Assembly: GCA_015066175.1 (NCBI GenBank)
Contig: SVOW01000002.1
Coordinates: forward strand, 124,001-188,000
Length of the DNA stretch: 64,000 nt
Direction: 5' to 3'
Origin: Oscillospiraceae bacterium
Lineage (GTDB): Bacteria > Bacillota > Clostridia > Oscillospirales > Acutalibacteraceae
In this document: positions 1 through 9,220 of the stretch, piece by piece
How positions within the stretch are numbered: the stretch's first letter is position 1
Layout of the letters: each line of letters begins with the position of its first letter
Position numbers and translations under genes: made by a program
The notes under the pieces: model-generated
Told to the model about the DNA's origin: nothing
The model's input: only the letters and a program-made list of their open reading frames with translations
The model's database searches: none

Positions 1-256
1 GGAAACTTGAACCACCACCGGCATTCCACGAATATAAAAGACTTTCACCGCCTTTAATTCTTTCGTAAAGTTCAGCAAAAAGAGGACCATATTGATGATA
101 AAGGTCCATACGCAATATTGTGAAATTTTCAAACGGAATCATATTGTAACAATATGCAATAAGCAGTGTAAGCAATAAAGAACCGAACATTGAAAGGAAA
201 ATGAATCTGTTATCAAAAAGTTTCCCTTTCTGAAGTTTCTGAATAAGAGTTTTCAT
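1..256 (-). CDS. YfhO-like bacterial membrane protein, N-terminal part (runs off window start)
   Basis: Reverse complement reads MKTLIQKLQKGKLFDNRFIFLSMFGSLLLTLLIAYCYNMIPFENFTILRMDLYHQYGPLFAELYERIKGGESLLYSWNAGGGSSF; the DLYHQY..LFAELYERI..G.SLLYSWN pattern is typical of the YfhO family. Confidence 0.8.
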   Translation of the reverse strand, partial: MKTLIQKLQKGKLFDNRFIFLSMFGSLLLTLLIAYCYNMIPFENFTILRMDLYHQYGPLFAELYERIKGGESLLYSWNAGGGSSF

Positions 257-398
257 ATTAAACCTCACTTAAATTATAGTATTAGTATTTTAGCACATAA
301 TTAATGAATATTCAATAAAAAGGTCAAAATTATTAAAGATTGTTCTATTTTATAATCTGTAAAAATATATATAGGACAAAGGTAAGGAGTGATAGCTG

Positions 399-1397
399 AT
401 GGATGTCCTGAATTTTGACAGTGCGGTTTCCTTTTTGTCTGAACAAATTCGCAAATATCTGTGTTGTTTAAACGATAAAATCAAAAATAATACTTATGAA
501 ATCAGATTGCGTACTGAAAAGCCTGTCGTCATTGTGACATCTGACAATACATATTTTCTCGATAAATCAGGAAGGGCAACTACTATAATTTCAGAAAATT
601 TGTATAAAGTGTCGTGTGAAGAAATGAAAACATGTTTTAACAGACTGTGTAATTTTTCTGTCTATAGCCATTCAGAAAGCATATCACAAGGCTTTATCAC
701 TCTTAATGGTGGACACAGAGTAGGTATAACTGGTACAGCGGTAATGCAGAATATGTCTGTCAGAACTATAAGAGATATAAATTCATTAAATATCAGGATT
801 GCAAGAGAATTCATAGGTTGTGCTGATGAAATTCTAAAAACTGTTTTCAGCAACAGACTTTTAAATGTAATCATTGCCGGACCACCATCAAGTGGCAAAA
901 CTACTTTACTCCGTGATATAGCTCGCCAGGTTTCATCAGGCAGATTCGGAATTTATCATAAGGTCTGCATTGTTGATGAGAGGTTTGAAATATCACCGGT
1001 CAGTGATGGCATATGTTGTTGCGATACAGGTCCAAATACAGATGTGCTTTCAGGCTTCAAAAAGTCAGACGGAATAATGTGTGCTTTGAGAACATTATCA
1101 CCGGATCTGATTATCTGCGATGAAATAGGTACGGTCGAAGAATGTGAAGCTGTTAAAAGCGGGCTGAATTCAGGTGTAAATTTTGTTCTGACAATTCACG
1201 CTTCAAGTATTAATGAATTAAAAAACAAACCACAGTTCATTTCGTTGATTCAAAGTGGCATAAATGCCAATGTGGTGATACTTTCAAAAACACCTTGCAT
1301 AACAGATGAAATTTATTTAACAGGGGAAAAGAATGTTGAAGTTAACAGCACTGATAATATTAGCTATAACTTTTCTGCTAACAGGGCAATATGTTAA
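399..1397 (+). CDS. spoIIIAA: Stage III sporulation protein AA (ATPase)
   Basis: Walker A GPPSSGKTTLLRDIAR, CDEIGTVEE; first gene of a complete eight-gene spoIIIA order. Confidence 0.95.
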   Translation: MDVLNFDSAVSFLSEQIRKYLCCLNDKIKNNTYEIRLRTEKPVVIVTSDNTYFLDKSGRATTIISENLYKVSCEEMKTCFNRLCNFSVYSHSESISQGFITLNGGHRVGITGTAVMQNMSVRTIRDINSLNIRIAREFIGCADEILKTVFSNRLLNVIIAGPPSSGKTTLLRDIARQVSSGRFGIYHKVCIVDERFEISPVSDGICCCDTGPNTDVLSGFKKSDGIMCALRTLSPDLIICDEIGTVEECEAVKSGLNSGVNFVLTIHASSINELKNKPQFISLIQSGINANVVILSKTPCITDEIYLTGEKNVEVNSTDNISYNFSANRAIC

Positions 1398-1836
1398 TCT
1401 CAGAATGAAAAAACGCGTAAATTCACTGAACAGTCTTATTATATTGATTGAGAGTATAAATTCGCAAATTTCATTTTCTCAGAAAAATATTATGCAGATT
1501 ATTGAAGAGTCTGTTTCTGATGGCAAAAAAGATTTAAAAATGATAAGTGAATTAATAAAAAGACAGGATTCCGATTTTGCTGAAAACTGGAAAAAAACAG
1601 TTGAACTTTTCGGCAAAGATGATTGCCTTAATAGCGAAGATAAAAAGATTTTGTGTTCATTTGGCAATGAATTGGGTGTTACAGATTTAGAAGGGCAGAG
1701 TAATAATTGCCGGTTACATATAGATTTGCTGAAAAAACAGTTGGATTCAGCTGTTAAAACTGTCAGAGAAAAAACAAGAATGAATACTGCAATCAGTTTG
1801 TTTCTTGCTTCTGTTTCAGTAATAATTTTTTATTGA
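1333..1836 (+). CDS. spoIIIAB: Stage III sporulation protein AB
   Basis: N-terminal TM then helical domain; position after spoIIIAA; overlaps spoIIIAA by 65 nt. Confidence 0.9.
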   Translation: MLKLTALIILAITFLLTGQYVNLRMKKRVNSLNSLIILIESINSQISFSQKNIMQIIEESVSDGKKDLKMISELIKRQDSDFAENWKKTVELFGKDDCLNSEDKKILCSFGNELGVTDLEGQSNNCRLHIDLLKKQLDSAVKTVREKTRMNTAISLFLASVSVIIFY

Positions 1837-1848
1837 GGAATTGTAAAT

Positions 1849-2043
1849 ATGGGATTTGAAATTGTAATAAAAGTTGCTGCAATCGGCTTGCTTGTGGCAG
1901 TTATAAATCAGGTTTTATCAAAATGTGGCAGGGATGAATATGCAATGTTGGTTACTCTTGCAGGGATTCTCGTGATAATTATGATGATGTTGCCATACAT
2001 AAGTGAGTTATTCAGTTCTGTTTCATCAATAATTGATTTGTAA
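1849..2043 (+). CDS. spoIIIAC: Stage III sporulation protein AC
   Basis: 64-aa two-TM protein, operon position. Confidence 0.92.
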   Translation: MGFEIVIKVAAIGLLVAVINQVLSKCGRDEYAMLVTLAGILVIIMMMLPYISELFSSVSSIIDL

Positions 2044-2045
2044 AG

Positions 2046-2423
2046 ATGAAAATATTTGTTCTATCTATAATTGTTGCCATTCTTTGTATGGTGATAAAAA
2101 ATTACAAGCCTGAATATGCTCTGTTGTGTCAGTTGTGCGGTGTTGCAATTATTATTGCTTATTCGCTCAAATCTTTTAGTGATGTTTTTTCATCGTTGAC
2201 TGATTTGTTTTCTTATTCCGGGCTGGATGAATCATTTCTTTCTGTTCTTCTGAAAGCTTTATGTATTTCAATTATTACAGATTTTGCTTCGTCTGTTTGT
2301 CGCGACAGCGGTAACGGTACGTTATCAAATGGTATTGAATTGTTTGGCAAAACGATAATTATTTTTATGGCTTTGCCGATGTTGAAAAAACTTGCTGAAT
2401 CAGCCATAGGATTTTTAAGGTAA
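2046..2423 (+). CDS. spoIIIAD: Stage III sporulation protein AD
   Basis: 125-aa membrane protein, operon position, AC/AD-like sequence. Confidence 0.92.
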   Translation: MKIFVLSIIVAILCMVIKNYKPEYALLCQLCGVAIIIAYSLKSFSDVFSSLTDLFSYSGLDESFLSVLLKALCISIITDFASSVCRDSGNGTLSNGIELFGKTIIIFMALPMLKKLAESAIGFLR

Positions 2424-2435
2424 TGAGGTCTGCTG

Positions 2436-3560
2436 ATGAAAACGTTTAAAACAATGGTGTTGATAGTTGTTATTTTCTTATCATGTTCTGTTCAGGCTTT
2501 TGCCGCTGAAGAAGATGGCATCTTTGAATACGAAGAAAAATATTATCAGATTCTTACGGATGAATTATCTGAAGATACGCAGAAAATACTTGAAGAAAGC
2601 GGAATAGATGATATTGATTTTGAAAGTATAGTTTCTTCTCAACCACGAGATATAATAAATTTTTTTAAGAATTCAGCAATGGGTACTGTCGACGGACCGA
2701 TAAAAAATTTCATAACCAATTGTCTGGTGATTGTTGTAGTAAGTATAGTGTCTTCATATCTGTCTGATAATGAAAAAAAGAAAAAATCAGTTAATCTTAT
2801 TATTTATGCGTACATAGCAATTTCTGTTTGTGTACCGGTTGCACCGGTTATCACAGCGGGTGCGGCGGCGATATCGATGAGCAGTAAGTTTATGTTAGCT
2901 TTTCTGCCTATACTTGCCGGCATAATTGCAGCTGCAAGAAATCCGATACTCGCACTCAATTACAATTCGCTTACGTTATATCTTGCACAAGGCATTTCAG
3001 CATTTTCGAGTAATATTCTGTTACCGTTTGAAGGTATGCTTTTTGCACTTGTATCAGTTAATATTGTATCAGATACGATGAATGTCAAAAAATTAGCTTC
3101 ATCAATTAAAAGTACTGTTACAAAAACACTTTCTATCCTTGCATCAGTATTTGTATCTGTCTTGACAATAAAAGGTATTTTGTCGAATATTGCTGATACA
3201 GTTACATCAAGGGGTGCAAAACTACTTGTAAGCTCAATTGTGCCTGTTATCGGCGGTTCAATGGGCGAGGCGTATGCTACTGTAGTCAATAGTTTGCTTC
3301 TTGTGAAAAGTTCAGTCGGGATTTTCGGAATTGTTTCAATAGCAGCGATAAATCTGCCTGTAATTATTGAACTTTTGTGTTGGTCACTTTCTTTGTCGTT
3401 TTCAGGAGTTTTAGCTGATGTTTTTGGATTAAACACAATAGGAGATTATTACAGAGAAGTCTCAGATATAGTAAAAACATTCAATGTAATTCTGATTTTT
3501 ACTTGCGTGCTATTTATAATTTCAACAGGAATTCTGCTAACGCTAAGAAATTCAGTTTAG
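2436..3560 (+). CDS. spoIIIAE: Stage III sporulation protein AE
   Basis: 374-aa polytopic protein with signal peptide, operon position. Confidence 0.93.
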   Translation: MKTFKTMVLIVVIFLSCSVQAFAAEEDGIFEYEEKYYQILTDELSEDTQKILEESGIDDIDFESIVSSQPRDIINFFKNSAMGTVDGPIKNFITNCLVIVVVSIVSSYLSDNEKKKKSVNLIIYAYIAISVCVPVAPVITAGAAAISMSSKFMLAFLPILAGIIAAARNPILALNYNSLTLYLAQGISAFSSNILLPFEGMLFALVSVNIVSDTMNVKKLASSIKSTVTKTLSILASVFVSVLTIKGILSNIADTVTSRGAKLLVSSIVPVIGGSMGEAYATVVNSLLLVKSSVGIFGIVSIAAINLPVIIELLCWSLSLSFSGVLADVFGLNTIGDYYREVSDIVKTFNVILIFTCVLFIISTGILLTLRNSV

Positions 3561-3570
3561 GTGTTTTGAT

Positions 3571-4044
3571 ATGGATAGAATAAAGCAATGGATAATTACA
3601 ATAGTTTTATGTTCAGTAATTGCTGCAGTTGTAAATATTCTCACTCCTGACAGCAACGTAAAGAAAACAATGAAAATAATTGTTGCTTCTTTTCTTGTCT
3701 GCGCATTTATATCACCGTTTATTCAGGGTGAAAAAATAAATTTTAAAGAAGATTTACCTGATTTTTCTTTGTATTATTCATCACTTTCGCTTGATATTTC
3801 AGAAACGATGATTTCAGAAACAGAAAAAACTGTAGTAAAAAGTATTTCTGATACATTAAAAGAAGATCAGGTTGAATATATCGAAATCAACGTTAAGGCA
3901 GAAGTAAATGATAAAAACGAAATATATATTGATTCAGTAACAATTACTCTGAGTGATGAATACAAATCAGAAGAAAATGATATTTCAGGAAAAATACAAT
4001 CTATGTTTGCAGTGGAGACTGATTATATATGGGTAAAAAATTAG
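3571..4044 (+). CDS. spoIIIAF: Stage III sporulation protein AF
   Basis: Two N-terminal TM segments, operon position. Confidence 0.9.
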   Translation: MDRIKQWIITIVLCSVIAAVVNILTPDSNVKKTMKIIVASFLVCAFISPFIQGEKINFKEDLPDFSLYYSSLSLDISETMISETEKTVVKSISDTLKEDQVEYIEINVKAEVNDKNEIYIDSVTITLSDEYKSEENDISGKIQSMFAVETDYIWVKN

Positions 4045-4559
4045 AAAAAATCAAAGAAATTCTGAAAAATGACAAAAAATTATTGATTGTTATTATTATG
4101 GCAATAGTCGGAGTGATATTGCTTATAATCAGCGAGTTTATCGGAAAAGAAAAAGAAACAATCGAAAATGTACCTGCAGACAGCTATGAGTATACTCAAA
4201 TGATTGAAAAGAAACTTGTTAATATTGTTTCCTCAATTGATGGTGCAGGCGTGTCTGATGTGATGGTAACACTGGAAACAGGAGAGGAAAATGTATACGC
4301 AAGGCAGATAAAAAGTGATGAAGAAAAAAATGAAAATAAAGATTCTGCACAATATGAATATGAATATATAGTAATAAAAGCAGGAGCTTCGCAGGAGGGT
4401 GGAATGTTGCTGAAAGTTGTGCAACCGGACATCCGAGGTGTGGCAATTGTCTGCGAAGGCGGTGACAATGCAGCAGTGCGTGAAAATATTATTAACACAG
4501 TATCTGCCGTGCTTGACATAAATACAAATAAAATCAGCGTCTGTAAAAGAAAAAGCTGA
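4029..4559 (+). CDS. spoIIIAG: Stage III sporulation protein AG
   Basis: Single TM then ring-building-motif-like region (VSDVMVTLETGEENVYA...VVQPDIRGVAIVCEGG). Confidence 0.93.
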   Translation: MGKKLEKIKEILKNDKKLLIVIIMAIVGVILLIISEFIGKEKETIENVPADSYEYTQMIEKKLVNIVSSIDGAGVSDVMVTLETGEENVYARQIKSDEEKNENKDSAQYEYEYIVIKAGASQEGGMLLKVVQPDIRGVAIVCEGGDNAAVRENIINTVSAVLDINTNKISVCKRKS

Positions 4560-4574
4560 TAAGGAGGAAATTTT

Positions 4575-5126
4575 ATGGGATTTATAGTAAAAAAAAGACA
4601 ACTGATTCTTGCAACACTGATTGCTGCCCTCGGTGTGGCTGTGTTTGTGAATTGGTATTACAACAAACCGGATGTGCAATCATCTCAAGAAGTCGCACAG
4701 ACAACGCAGATTGAAAAAATCGGAAATGCCGAGACATCACAGTTGGGCGAAGCACAACTTGTTGATTCAAAAAATATCACAGAATTTTTCAATACTGCAC
4801 GTATTAACAGACAGAAATCACATGATGAATCGCTTGAAGTATTGAATGAGATTATTAAGGATTCATCGTCTTCGCCTGAAGCTGTTGTGAGTGCACAAAA
4901 TGCTCTGGAAGAAATTTCAAAGGTAATTAAGCTTGAAACCGACCTTGAAAATCTGATTGTTGCAAAAACAGGTGGTGAGTGCGTTGTAGTTATAAATGAT
5001 AACAAAGCACAGGTGATTGTGAATAAAAACACACTAAACGACACAGTTTCTACACAGATTATTGACATAATTGCCTCTCAGGCGAATATTTTTTCAGAAA
5101 ATATTACATTAATTGAGGCAAAATAG
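4575..5126 (+). CDS. spoIIIAH: Stage III sporulation protein AH
   Basis: KKRQLILATLIAALGVAVFVNWYYN N-terminus and SpoIIIAH-like C-terminal domain. Confidence 0.94.
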   Translation: MGFIVKKRQLILATLIAALGVAVFVNWYYNKPDVQSSQEVAQTTQIEKIGNAETSQLGEAQLVDSKNITEFFNTARINRQKSHDESLEVLNEIIKDSSSSPEAVVSAQNALEEISKVIKLETDLENLIVAKTGGECVVVINDNKAQVIVNKNTLNDTVSTQIIDIIASQANIFSENITLIEAK

Positions 5127-5154
5127 TTGAGAAATTTTTTCTTTGTGGTATAAT
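5127..5154 (+). promoter_or_regulatory. Sigma-A-like promoter upstream of asp23
   Basis: TTGAGA - 16 nt - TATAAT. Confidence 0.6.
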
Positions 5155-5182
5155 ATAAAGCAAAGGAAGGAGGCTGACAAAA

Positions 5183-5554
5183 ATGTCAAATATAAATAAA
5201 GGCCGAAATTCCGGAAATCTTGTGATTTCCGAGGACGTAATTGCAGCTATCGCAGTAACTGCATCAAAGGATGTTGAAGGTGTAAGTGGTTTTGCTTCAA
5301 AACCTATAAAATTGCAGAATTTTTATAAGATTGCTGATTCAGCTTCAAAAGCTGTTGAAGTGACTATGACTGAAACAGATATTAAGATTCATATTTACAT
5401 CAAAGTAACGCAGGATGCCAAAATTCCGCTTGTTTCAGAGAAAATTCAGCAGAACATTAAAAATGCAGTTCAGAATATGACCGGCACAATGGTAAGTGAA
5501 GTTGACGTAACTGTTGCTACCGTTGAACTTGACGAAGAACCTACACAATCTTAA
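5183..5554 (+). CDS. Asp23/Gls24 family envelope stress response protein
   Basis: GNLVISEDVIAAIAVTASKDVEGVSGF...VSEVDVTVATVEL pattern; conserved location between spoIIIAH and nusB. Confidence 0.92.
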   Translation: MSNINKGRNSGNLVISEDVIAAIAVTASKDVEGVSGFASKPIKLQNFYKIADSASKAVEVTMTETDIKIHIYIKVTQDAKIPLVSEKIQQNIKNAVQNMTGTMVSEVDVTVATVELDEEPTQS

Positions 5555-5633
5555 ATTATCAAGATTTTCAAACTCCGCAAAACAGAATAAGTGTTTTTTG
5601 CGGAGTTTAATTTTTCACCACGGAGGACAAGCT

Positions 5634-6029
5634 ATGACCAGAAGAGAAGCAAGAGAGCAGGCTTTTGTATTAATGTTTGAAAAAAGTTTCAGACCTGACG
5701 AAGCTGTTCTTGATATTGCAGAAGATGCATATGAAGATGAGCAGATTGAAAAAGACGATTTCGCTCTGATGCTTGCAAAAAAAACAGAAGATAATCTTGA
5801 AGATATCGATATTTATATTGAAAAATACAGCAGAGGCTGGAGTATCAGACGTATACCCAGAGTTTCACTTGCTATCTTGAGAATTGCTATCTGCGAGATT
5901 CTTTTTCTTGATGAAGTACCTGTTGGTGTTTCAATTAACGAGGCTGTTGAACTTGCAAAGAAATATGCAGGCGAGAACGATGGCTCTTTCATCAATGGTA
6001 TTCTCGGCTCTGTTTCAAGGGATAAATAA
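5634..6029 (+). CDS. nusB: Transcription antitermination factor NusB
   Basis: MTRREAREQAFVLMFEKSF...VPVGVSINEAVELAKKYAGENDGSFINGILGSV; start set at ATG 5634 after SD GGAGG. Confidence 0.94.
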   Translation: MTRREAREQAFVLMFEKSFRPDEAVLDIAEDAYEDEQIEKDDFALMLAKKTEDNLEDIDIYIEKYSRGWSIRRIPRVSLAILRIAICEILFLDEVPVGVSINEAVELAKKYAGENDGSFINGILGSVSRDK

Positions 6030-6031
6030 AA

Positions 6032-6970
6032 ATGGCTATGTTTCTTGGGATTGACACAAGTAATTATACTACTTCTGTCAGTGTGTATAATAACATAACA
6101 AATGAAGTTTATCAGGCAAAGAAATTACTTCCTGTTAAAGAAGGCTCTATCGGATTAAGACAAAGTGATGCTGTGTTTCATCATACAGTGCAGTTACCAC
6201 AGATGTTCGATGAATTGTTTTCGGAAACTAAATATGATATAGATGCAGTTGGTGTTTCTGTCTCACCAAGAGATGAAATAGGGTCATATATGCCTTGCTT
6301 TCTTGCAGGATTAAGCTGTGCAAAAGTTGTAAGTAATGCGAAAAACATTCCTATTCATCAATTTTCTCATCAGGCAGGTCATATTGCTGCAGCATTATAT
6401 TCTTCAGATTCAATGGATTTGATTGATAAAGAATTTATAGCTTTCCATCTTTCAGGTGGCACAACTGAGGCTTTATATGTGAAACCTGATAAAAACAGGG
6501 TTTTTAATATATCTCTTGTTGCCAAAACTCTTGATCTGAAAGCCGGACAAGCCATTGATCGTGTGGGAGTAATGCTGGGTCTTCAGTTTCCTTGCGGAAA
6601 AGAACTTGATAAACTTGCAAATTTAAGCAAAAATGAATATAAAATTAAGCCTACAATGAAAGGCGCTGATTGTTGCCTTTCAGGCGTTGAAAATAAGTGC
6701 AGTAAAATGATTCATGAAGGTGAAAGCAAAGAAGATATTGCGAAATATTGTATAACTTATATTGAACGTGCTCTTGAAGAAATGACAAAGTCGCTTTTAT
6801 CTCAGTATGGTAATCTGCCTCTTGTATATGCAGGGGGAGTAATGTCAAATTCCATCATCAGCCGTAATTTTCAAGATAAATTTTCAGGCAGATTCGCAAA
6901 ACCTGAATTTTCATCTGATAATGCCGCTGGAATTGCGATACTTACTGCAATCAGGGAGAATAGAAAATGA
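6032..6970 (+). CDS. Kae1/TsaD-like domain protein (paralog, probably not canonical TsaD)
   Basis: FLGIDTSNYTTSVSVYN, HQAGHIAAALYS, FHLSGGTTEALYV, VYAGGVMSNSIISRNF; clustered between nusB and xseA. Confidence 0.85.
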   Translation: MAMFLGIDTSNYTTSVSVYNNITNEVYQAKKLLPVKEGSIGLRQSDAVFHHTVQLPQMFDELFSETKYDIDAVGVSVSPRDEIGSYMPCFLAGLSCAKVVSNAKNIPIHQFSHQAGHIAAALYSSDSMDLIDKEFIAFHLSGGTTEALYVKPDKNRVFNISLVAKTLDLKAGQAIDRVGVMLGLQFPCGKELDKLANLSKNEYKIKPTMKGADCCLSGVENKCSKMIHEGESKEDIAKYCITYIERALEEMTKSLLSQYGNLPLVYAGGVMSNSIISRNFQDKFSGRFAKPEFSSDNAAGIAILTAIRENRK

Positions 6971-8163
6971 TAACTCCTTCAGCTCTGACTGTTACACAAG
7001 TCAATACTTATATTAAATCGCTTATAGATGAAGATATAAATCTCAGATCGGTAATTATAAGCGGTGAAATTTCAAATTTTAAAAATCACTACAGGACAGG
7101 TCATTTTTACCTGACGCTTAAAGATGAAAATTCTTCGATTAAAGCTGTAATGTTTTCAACTGCAAACAGAAGACTTCGCTTTATGCCTGAAGACGGAATG
7201 CAGGTTATTGCTGTTGGCAGAATATCTGTATTTGAACGTGATGGCCAATATCAGCTTTATATTGAAGATATGATGCCTGATGGTTTTGGAGGCCTTAATC
7301 TTGCATTTGAAAAATTAAAACAGAAATTATCAGAAGAAGGTTTGTTCGATTCTTCACATAAAAAGGTTATTCCTGAATGTCCTATGCGCGTAGGCGTAAT
7401 AACGTCACCTACTGGAGCAGCGATTGAAGATATTCTCAATGTGCTGGGTCGACGTTTCCCTTTGGCAGAAGTTGTTTTCAAAGGCGTTGAGGTCCAAGGT
7501 GTGAATGCAGCACCGTCAATAGTTGATGCAATAAAAACTTTTGATGAATTGCAAGCTGCCGATGTGTTGATAGTGGGCAGAGGCGGTGGCTCAATTGAAG
7601 ATTTATGGGCTTTTAATGAAGAAAGCGTTGTACGTGCGATTTATAATTGTTCAATTCCAGTAATCAGTGCTGTCGGACATGAAACGGACTATACACTTTC
7701 TGATTTTGTGGCGGATTTACGTGCACCAACGCCTTCAGCAGCTGCAGAGTTGGCTGTTCCTGATATGCGCGAGCATCTGGTGTATGTTAATTCGGTCAGA
7801 ATGTTTCTTTCAGATTATATGTTGAATAGAATTAATGCGGAAAGAAATAAAGTTCAGTCACTTGTAAATTCAAAATCTTTCGTAAAACCTGCCGATATGA
7901 TCAGATCACACAGACAATATCTTGATAATTTAATGTTATCCTGCGAAAGCTCTGTGCAATTGAGCGTAAAAAAACACAGGCTTGAATTTTCTTCTTTAGT
8001 GGGAAAACTTGATGCAATGAGTCCGCTTAAAGTTTTGTCACGTGGCTATGCAATGGTTACAAAAGATGATAAGGTGCTTACAAGTTCAAGCCATGTTATG
8101 CAAGGAGATGAACTTAATCTTCGCTTTGCAGACGGCAACGTGAAATGTGAGGTAAAAAGATGA
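6967..8163 (+). CDS. xseA: Exodeoxyribonuclease VII large subunit
   Basis: OB-fold NTYIKSLIDEDINLRSVIISGEISNFK...GHFYLTLKDE; VGVITSPTGAAIEDI; GRGGGSIEDLWAFNEE; AVGHETDYTL. Confidence 0.97.
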   Translation: MITPSALTVTQVNTYIKSLIDEDINLRSVIISGEISNFKNHYRTGHFYLTLKDENSSIKAVMFSTANRRLRFMPEDGMQVIAVGRISVFERDGQYQLYIEDMMPDGFGGLNLAFEKLKQKLSEEGLFDSSHKKVIPECPMRVGVITSPTGAAIEDILNVLGRRFPLAEVVFKGVEVQGVNAAPSIVDAIKTFDELQAADVLIVGRGGGSIEDLWAFNEESVVRAIYNCSIPVISAVGHETDYTLSDFVADLRAPTPSAAAELAVPDMREHLVYVNSVRMFLSDYMLNRINAERNKVQSLVNSKSFVKPADMIRSHRQYLDNLMLSCESSVQLSVKKHRLEFSSLVGKLDAMSPLKVLSRGYAMVTKDDKVLTSSSHVMQGDELNLRFADGNVKCEVKR

Positions 8164-8348
8164 AAAAAATGACATATGAAGAAGCTTTGAATAAGCTTGG
8201 AGAAATTGTTAAAACCCTTGAAGAAGGAAGTCTTCCTCTGGATAAAAGTATGGAACTTTTTGAAGAGGGCACTAAACTTTCCGCTTTCTGCGAAAAATGC
8301 CTTAATGAAGCAGAGCAGAAAATTAAAGAGGTTGGAAATAATGAATGA
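8160..8348 (+). CDS. xseB: Exodeoxyribonuclease VII small subunit
   Basis: MTYEEALNKLGEIVKTLEEGSLPLDKSMELFEEG; overlaps xseA stop. Confidence 0.97.
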   Translation: MKKMTYEEALNKLGEIVKTLEEGSLPLDKSMELFEEGTKLSAFCEKCLNEAEQKIKEVGNNE

Positions 8349-9216
8349 ATATACTTTTGAAGGTTATCTTGAGTTAATAGAAAATTATCTTAACAACAGT
8401 ATAGATAAATCCTGCTATGACGAAGAGATTGTTGCGGATGCGATGCGTTACAGTCTGCAGAATGGTGGTAAAAGAATAAGACCTGTGCTCGTGCTTGAAT
8501 TCTGCCGTCTTTGTGGCGGAGACATTGAAAAAGCATTACCTTTTGCAGCAGCAATAGAAATGATTCACACTTATTCGTTAATTCATGACGATTTACCTTG
8601 CATGGATGATGATGATATGAGAAGAGGGAAGCCGTCTTGTCATAAAAAATTCGGCGAAGAATATGCTTTGCTTGCGGGAGATGCATTGCTTACACTCGCT
8701 TTTGAAACCCTTACGAATGCGGATTTAAGTGACTCGCAAAAGGTTTCCGCTGTAAAAATATTGTCTTCATATGCCGGATATCAGGGTATGATTGGAGGTC
8801 AGACCGTTGACCTTATGAGCGAAGATAAAGTAATTTCACTTGACAGGCTCAGAACAATGGATAACCTGAAAACAGGTAAATTAATTAATTGCTCAGCAAT
8901 ACTTGGTTGTATTGCTGCAAACGCAGATGAAAATAAAAGAATTGCTGCTGAAAAGTTTACTTCTGCAATCGGTCTTGCTTTTCAGATTGTTGATGATATA
9001 CTTGATGTTACTTCAACAGCTGATAAGCTCGGCAAACCTATCGGCAGTGATAACGAAAAAAATAAATCTACTTATGTTTCTATTCTCGGACTTGAAAAAT
9101 CCAGAGAATATGCAGAAGAACTTACAAAAGAAGCAATAAATGCCCTTGATTGTTTTGAGAATAACACTGCTTTTCTTAAAAATCTTGCATTAAAACTTCT
9201 TGAAAGGGATAATTGA
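8341..9216 (+). CDS. ispA: Polyprenyl (farnesyl) diphosphate synthase
   Basis: MIHTYSLIHDDLPCMDDDDMRRGKPSCHKKFGE and FQIVDDILDV motifs; start at ATG 8341 rather than the 8197 ORF start. Confidence 0.95.
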   Translation: MNEYTFEGYLELIENYLNNSIDKSCYDEEIVADAMRYSLQNGGKRIRPVLVLEFCRLCGGDIEKALPFAAAIEMIHTYSLIHDDLPCMDDDDMRRGKPSCHKKFGEEYALLAGDALLTLAFETLTNADLSDSQKVSAVKILSSYAGYQGMIGGQTVDLMSEDKVISLDRLRTMDNLKTGKLINCSAILGCIAANADENKRIAAEKFTSAIGLAFQIVDDILDVTSTADKLGKPIGSDNEKNKSTYVSILGLEKSREYAEELTKEAINALDCFENNTAFLKNLALKLLERDN

Positions 9217-9220
9217 TAAG

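Noticed and set aside
2960-3436. 158-aa antisense ORF inside spoIIIAE
   Set aside because: Composition typical of antisense shadow (Ser/Thr/Ile-rich), no start context, lies opposite a confidently identified gene.
4196-4679. Several overlapping minus-strand ORFs opposite spoIIIAG/AH
   Set aside because: Shadow ORFs opposite well-supported sporulation genes; no SD and low-complexity residues.
8197-8340. N-terminal extension of the ispA ORF (MEKLLKPLKKEVF...)
   Set aside because: It is xseB read out of frame; ATG 8341 gives the conserved IspA N-terminus.
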